A DNA stretch of 17,312 bases from SM1-46 sp002451215 (GTDB lineage: Bacteria > Pseudomonadota > Gammaproteobacteria > Acidiferrobacterales > Sulfurifustaceae): positions 1 through 17,312 of the forward strand of contig DKBM01000067.1 of the NCBI GenBank assembly GCA_002451215.1, written 5' to 3'. Shown here one piece after another: positions 15,114 to 17,312 of the stretch; the first letter of the stretch is position 1, and the number at the start of each line of letters is the position of its first letter. Made by a program: the position numbers and the translations under genes. The notes under the pieces were generated by a model that was given only the letters and a program-made list of their open reading frames with translations, did not search any database and was not told the origin of the DNA.

Positions 15114-17312
15114 TTACTTGACGCCGTGCACCACCTTGACGTCCGCGACCGTTCCCGGACCGTGGCAGATCGCGCACTGCTCGAGCGTGCCTACGTCGAT
15201 CGCCGACTGAAGCGCGCTGAACGTTGCGCCGCCGATCTGGTTCATGTGCGCCAGGGCCAGATCGCTGTCGTGGCACGAGCTGCACACCGCCGTGGACGGC
15301 GAGATGTTGCGGTCATCCGAAGGGTCGGTGATGCTCGGATCGCTGACGAGCACGTTGCCCAGGATGCTCGCGGTGCTGGCCAGGATGCCACTCTGCGTCG
15401 GCAACTCCCAGTCGCCCCCGAGCGCATAGGTCGAACCCGTGTGGCAGGTCGCGCAGTCCCTGATGATGCCGGGGAACCGCACGTCGCTGAAGTCGTGCCG
15501 GCACGACCAGGGTGCTGCAGAACAGTCGGCGCCACCAATGATGTTGCCGGCACCTGGATAGCCCCAGACGATCAGCGGAATGGTGCGGACCGAAGAGCCG
15601 TGGAGCGCGTGGATCAGGCGCTTGAAGTCGATCCCGGTCTCTCCGGTTTCCCCCGTGAGCACTGCGTTCCGGCGAGCGATGTCGGTCGCGTTCGGGTTGT
15701 GGCACATCACGCACAGGCCGGGCTCGTCCGCACGCTGACCGCCATGGAAATTCAGCTGACCATGGCAATTGTCGCACTTCGCGACATCCACGACCGTGCG
15801 CCGCGCGGTCGGCGTGCCGCTGATTTTGTAGTCCTTGACCACCGACTTTATATTGATGTTGTGGGCGGTCCAGTTGGCGACCGGCCCCGCCTGGATCACC
15901 TTGTTCACCCGCCCGTAGAGGCCGGCCCGTGCGATACCCGTTGAACCCAACGGAACAGTAGCAACCCCGAAGTTCACGTCAAAGGTGTTAGTTCCCACCT
16001 TGGTGACGTTCCCGGCCGTCAACAGATTAACGCTGATCGGGGACGCCGGGGTGGTTGCCGACGCGCTCAGGTTGTTACTGAAGTCCTTGCGCGGCGTGCC
16101 ATTGATGGCAGGCTCGTTATTCCACGCGACCAACATGGTGAGCCCGGCACCAGCGGCAACGGTGAATTCCGGGTTTGTCGCGGTATCTGTGAAGTCCACT
16201 GCGGTACCATCCCTTAGGACCGAGATATTCGCCGTGGGAGTCGCGTTAGCCGCGCCAGTAAAGGAGTTGATCACGAGCTTGTACTTGGCGATCTCAGCCA
16301 CCATCTTGGGGCGAAGCGAATGCACCTCCGCAACCGAGAGATACTGGCTTCCGGTACCGTGGCAGGTTGAAGTCGCACACTGCGAGTCGTCCGCCTGCGG
16401 TTGGCCCGGGTGGAGGACGGGCTTGCTGGGATCAGCGACAGCCGTGAAGTTGACGTCATCATGGCAGGAGCCGCACACCGCCCTGCTCGGGTTGGCCATC
16501 CAGTTGTCGCCCTGGGGGGTCGCGGCGCCAGCCGTGTGGCATTGGGTGCAATTGCGGGTGTCGCCCAAGGCGATGGTCATGTCCGGGAACACCACGTCCG
16601 AAAAATCGGAGTTGCCAATCTTGTATGGCGTGCCGAGCTTGACGCTTGGCAGTTCCTCACCCCAATGGATCTTGTGAATCATTACCTTGAAGTCGACCGG
16701 CCTGGCTGGCTGCGGTGGAACAGCAGTGGGTGCTGCCGCTACCCACGACCCCGGGTTGTGGCAAGTGACGCACAGCTTGGTCTCGATACGGCTGCCGTGG
16801 ATCCTCAGCTGATTGTGGCACTGATTGCAATTTGCCGTTGCGACGATTTCGCGCGCGGCGCCCACACCACCATTCGGCACGAAGTCATACGTGGCGTTGA
16901 CATACGGATAGGCGCTGTTGCCCATCTGAACGCCGATGCGATGCGTGAGGCTCGGCTGGTAGCTGAGGTCGAGCGGATTGTTATCCGCGTCAGTACATGG
17001 CGCGGGACAGTTGGGCGCGGTCGGATCGGCATTATTAACGGCTTTAGTAATGTCGGTTGCGAAGGTATAGGTGTAGGTGCCGTCCTTGTTGTCTACCAGG
17101 TTGCCGTAGACACGGCCGGAGGAACCGAACCGTTCCTGGTCGCCGTAAACGCCACCGGTCGCGCGGTAGATGTAGTTCTGCCACTTGGACGACGGGGTAC
17201 TCGAAATCAGCTTGGCGATATTGAAGCGGAAATCGCCTGGTGCAAAACCGACAACCCCGACACCATTCTGATTGGTGACCTTGAAGGTGACGGTGGGAGG
17301 GCTGCTGACCGC
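15114..17312 (-). CDS. OmcA/MtrC-family outer-surface decahaem cytochrome, 5' end beyond window
   Basis: The frame is open from the right edge to the TAA at 15114-15116, giving 732 residues without the N-terminus. Numbered from the edge, haem motifs fall in two pentahaem groups: C162, C181, C255, C280 and an unusual CATSTCH (CX4CH) at 312, then C513, C534, C620, C677 and C713. Both groups share a pattern (HNQLRIHG and HGQLNFHG after the first haem, CHNP after the second, then MIHKIHWG or LIHALHGS and DFSDVxFP). This shows the internal duplication known for OmcA/MtrC/MtrF proteins. Beta-rich stretches precede each group, as in the domain I/III folds. In characterised relatives the protein is a cell-surface lipoprotein that reduces minerals or shuttles; here the lipobox would lie outside the window. 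A Met at 16925 is internal, not the start. Confidence 0.93.
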   Translation of the reverse strand, partial: AVSSPPTVTFKVTNQNGVGVVGFAPGDFRFNIAKLISSTPSSKWQNYIYRATGGVYGDQERFGSSGRVYGNLVDNKDGTYTYTFATDITKAVNNADPTAPNCPAPCTDADNNPLDLSYQPSLTHRIGVQMGNSAYPYVNATYDFVPNGGVGAAREIVATANCNQCHNQLRIHGSRIETKLCVTCHNPGSWVAAAPTAVPPQPARPVDFKVMIHKIHWGEELPSVKLGTPYKIGNSDFSDVVFPDMTIALGDTRNCTQCHTAGAATPQGDNWMANPSRAVCGSCHDDVNFTAVADPSKPVLHPGQPQADDSQCATSTCHGTGSQYLSVAEVHSLRPKMVAEIAKYKLVINSFTGAANATPTANISVLRDGTAVDFTDTATNPEFTVAAGAGLTMLVAWNNEPAINGTPRKDFSNNLSASATTPASPISVNLLTAGNVTKVGTNTFDVNFGVATVPLGSTGIARAGLYGRVNKVIQAGPVANWTAHNINIKSVVKDYKISGTPTARRTVVDVAKCDNCHGQLNFHGGQRADEPGLCVMCHNPNATDIARRNAVLTGETGETGIDFKRLIHALHGSSVRTIPLIVWGYPGAGNIIGGADCSAAPWSCRHDFSDVRFPGIIRDCATCHTGSTYALGGDWELPTQSGILASTASILGNVLVSDPSITDPSDDRNISPSTAVCSSCHDSDLALAHMNQIGGATFSALQSAIDVGTLEQCAICHGPGTVADVKVVHGVK

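Overview
The window is GC-rich, densely coded bacterial DNA. The rpe-gph-trpE gene order, a split system I cytochrome c maturation set and an Mtr-type extracellular electron transfer locus suggest a member of the Pseudomonadota, most likely a betaproteobacterium; this is inferred from gene content and protein character, not from a marker gene. Three two-base N runs (1491-1492, 2074-2075, 13522-13523) lie inside trpE, gph and the mtrB-like gene. At each one a block of conserved protein sequence is missing and the frame shifts, so they are best read as scaffold gaps of unknown true length in a draft or metagenome assembly, not as real mutations.

Region 1 (1-3949, minus strand) reads, in transcription order: a small eukaryotic-like/RIO-like kinase with its own promoter; rpe (ribulose-phosphate epimerase); gph (phosphoglycolate phosphatase); an apparent 24-residue trp leader peptide with three Trp codons and a nested hairpin; trpE (anthranilate synthase component I); and a DUF4124 envelope protein that has a good promoter of its own and runs off the left edge. 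No trpG or trpDC follows trpE.

Region 2 (4178-7134, minus strand) is a secreted protease unit. A short lipoprotein made almost entirely of an inhibitor I9-like prodomain is followed by an 814-residue subtilisin-family (S8) protease. The protease has its own homologous prodomain, an Ig-like domain, a Calx-beta domain and a C-terminal CFI box.

Region 3 (7371-11844, plus strand) holds a small CopD-like membrane protein and then, after a 318-bp gap, ccmF-ccmH-ccmI. These encode the haem lyase module of cytochrome c maturation. No ccmG (dsbE) sits between ccmF and ccmH, and ccmABCDE are not in view.

Region 4 (11986-17312, minus strand), convergent with the ccm genes, is a porin-cytochrome conduit. 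In transcription order it has an OmcA/MtrC-family decahaem cytochrome (5' end beyond the right edge), a DmsE/MtrA-family decahaem periplasmic cytochrome, and an MtrB/PioB-family outer-membrane beta-barrel with the characteristic N-terminal CXXC. Together these would carry electrons between the periplasm and the cell exterior. The neighbouring ccm genes supply the haem attachment machinery that about 20 haem sites would require. A 208-bp spacer between the two cytochrome genes carries two strong adjacent hairpins with an 11-bp direct repeat and no U-tract.
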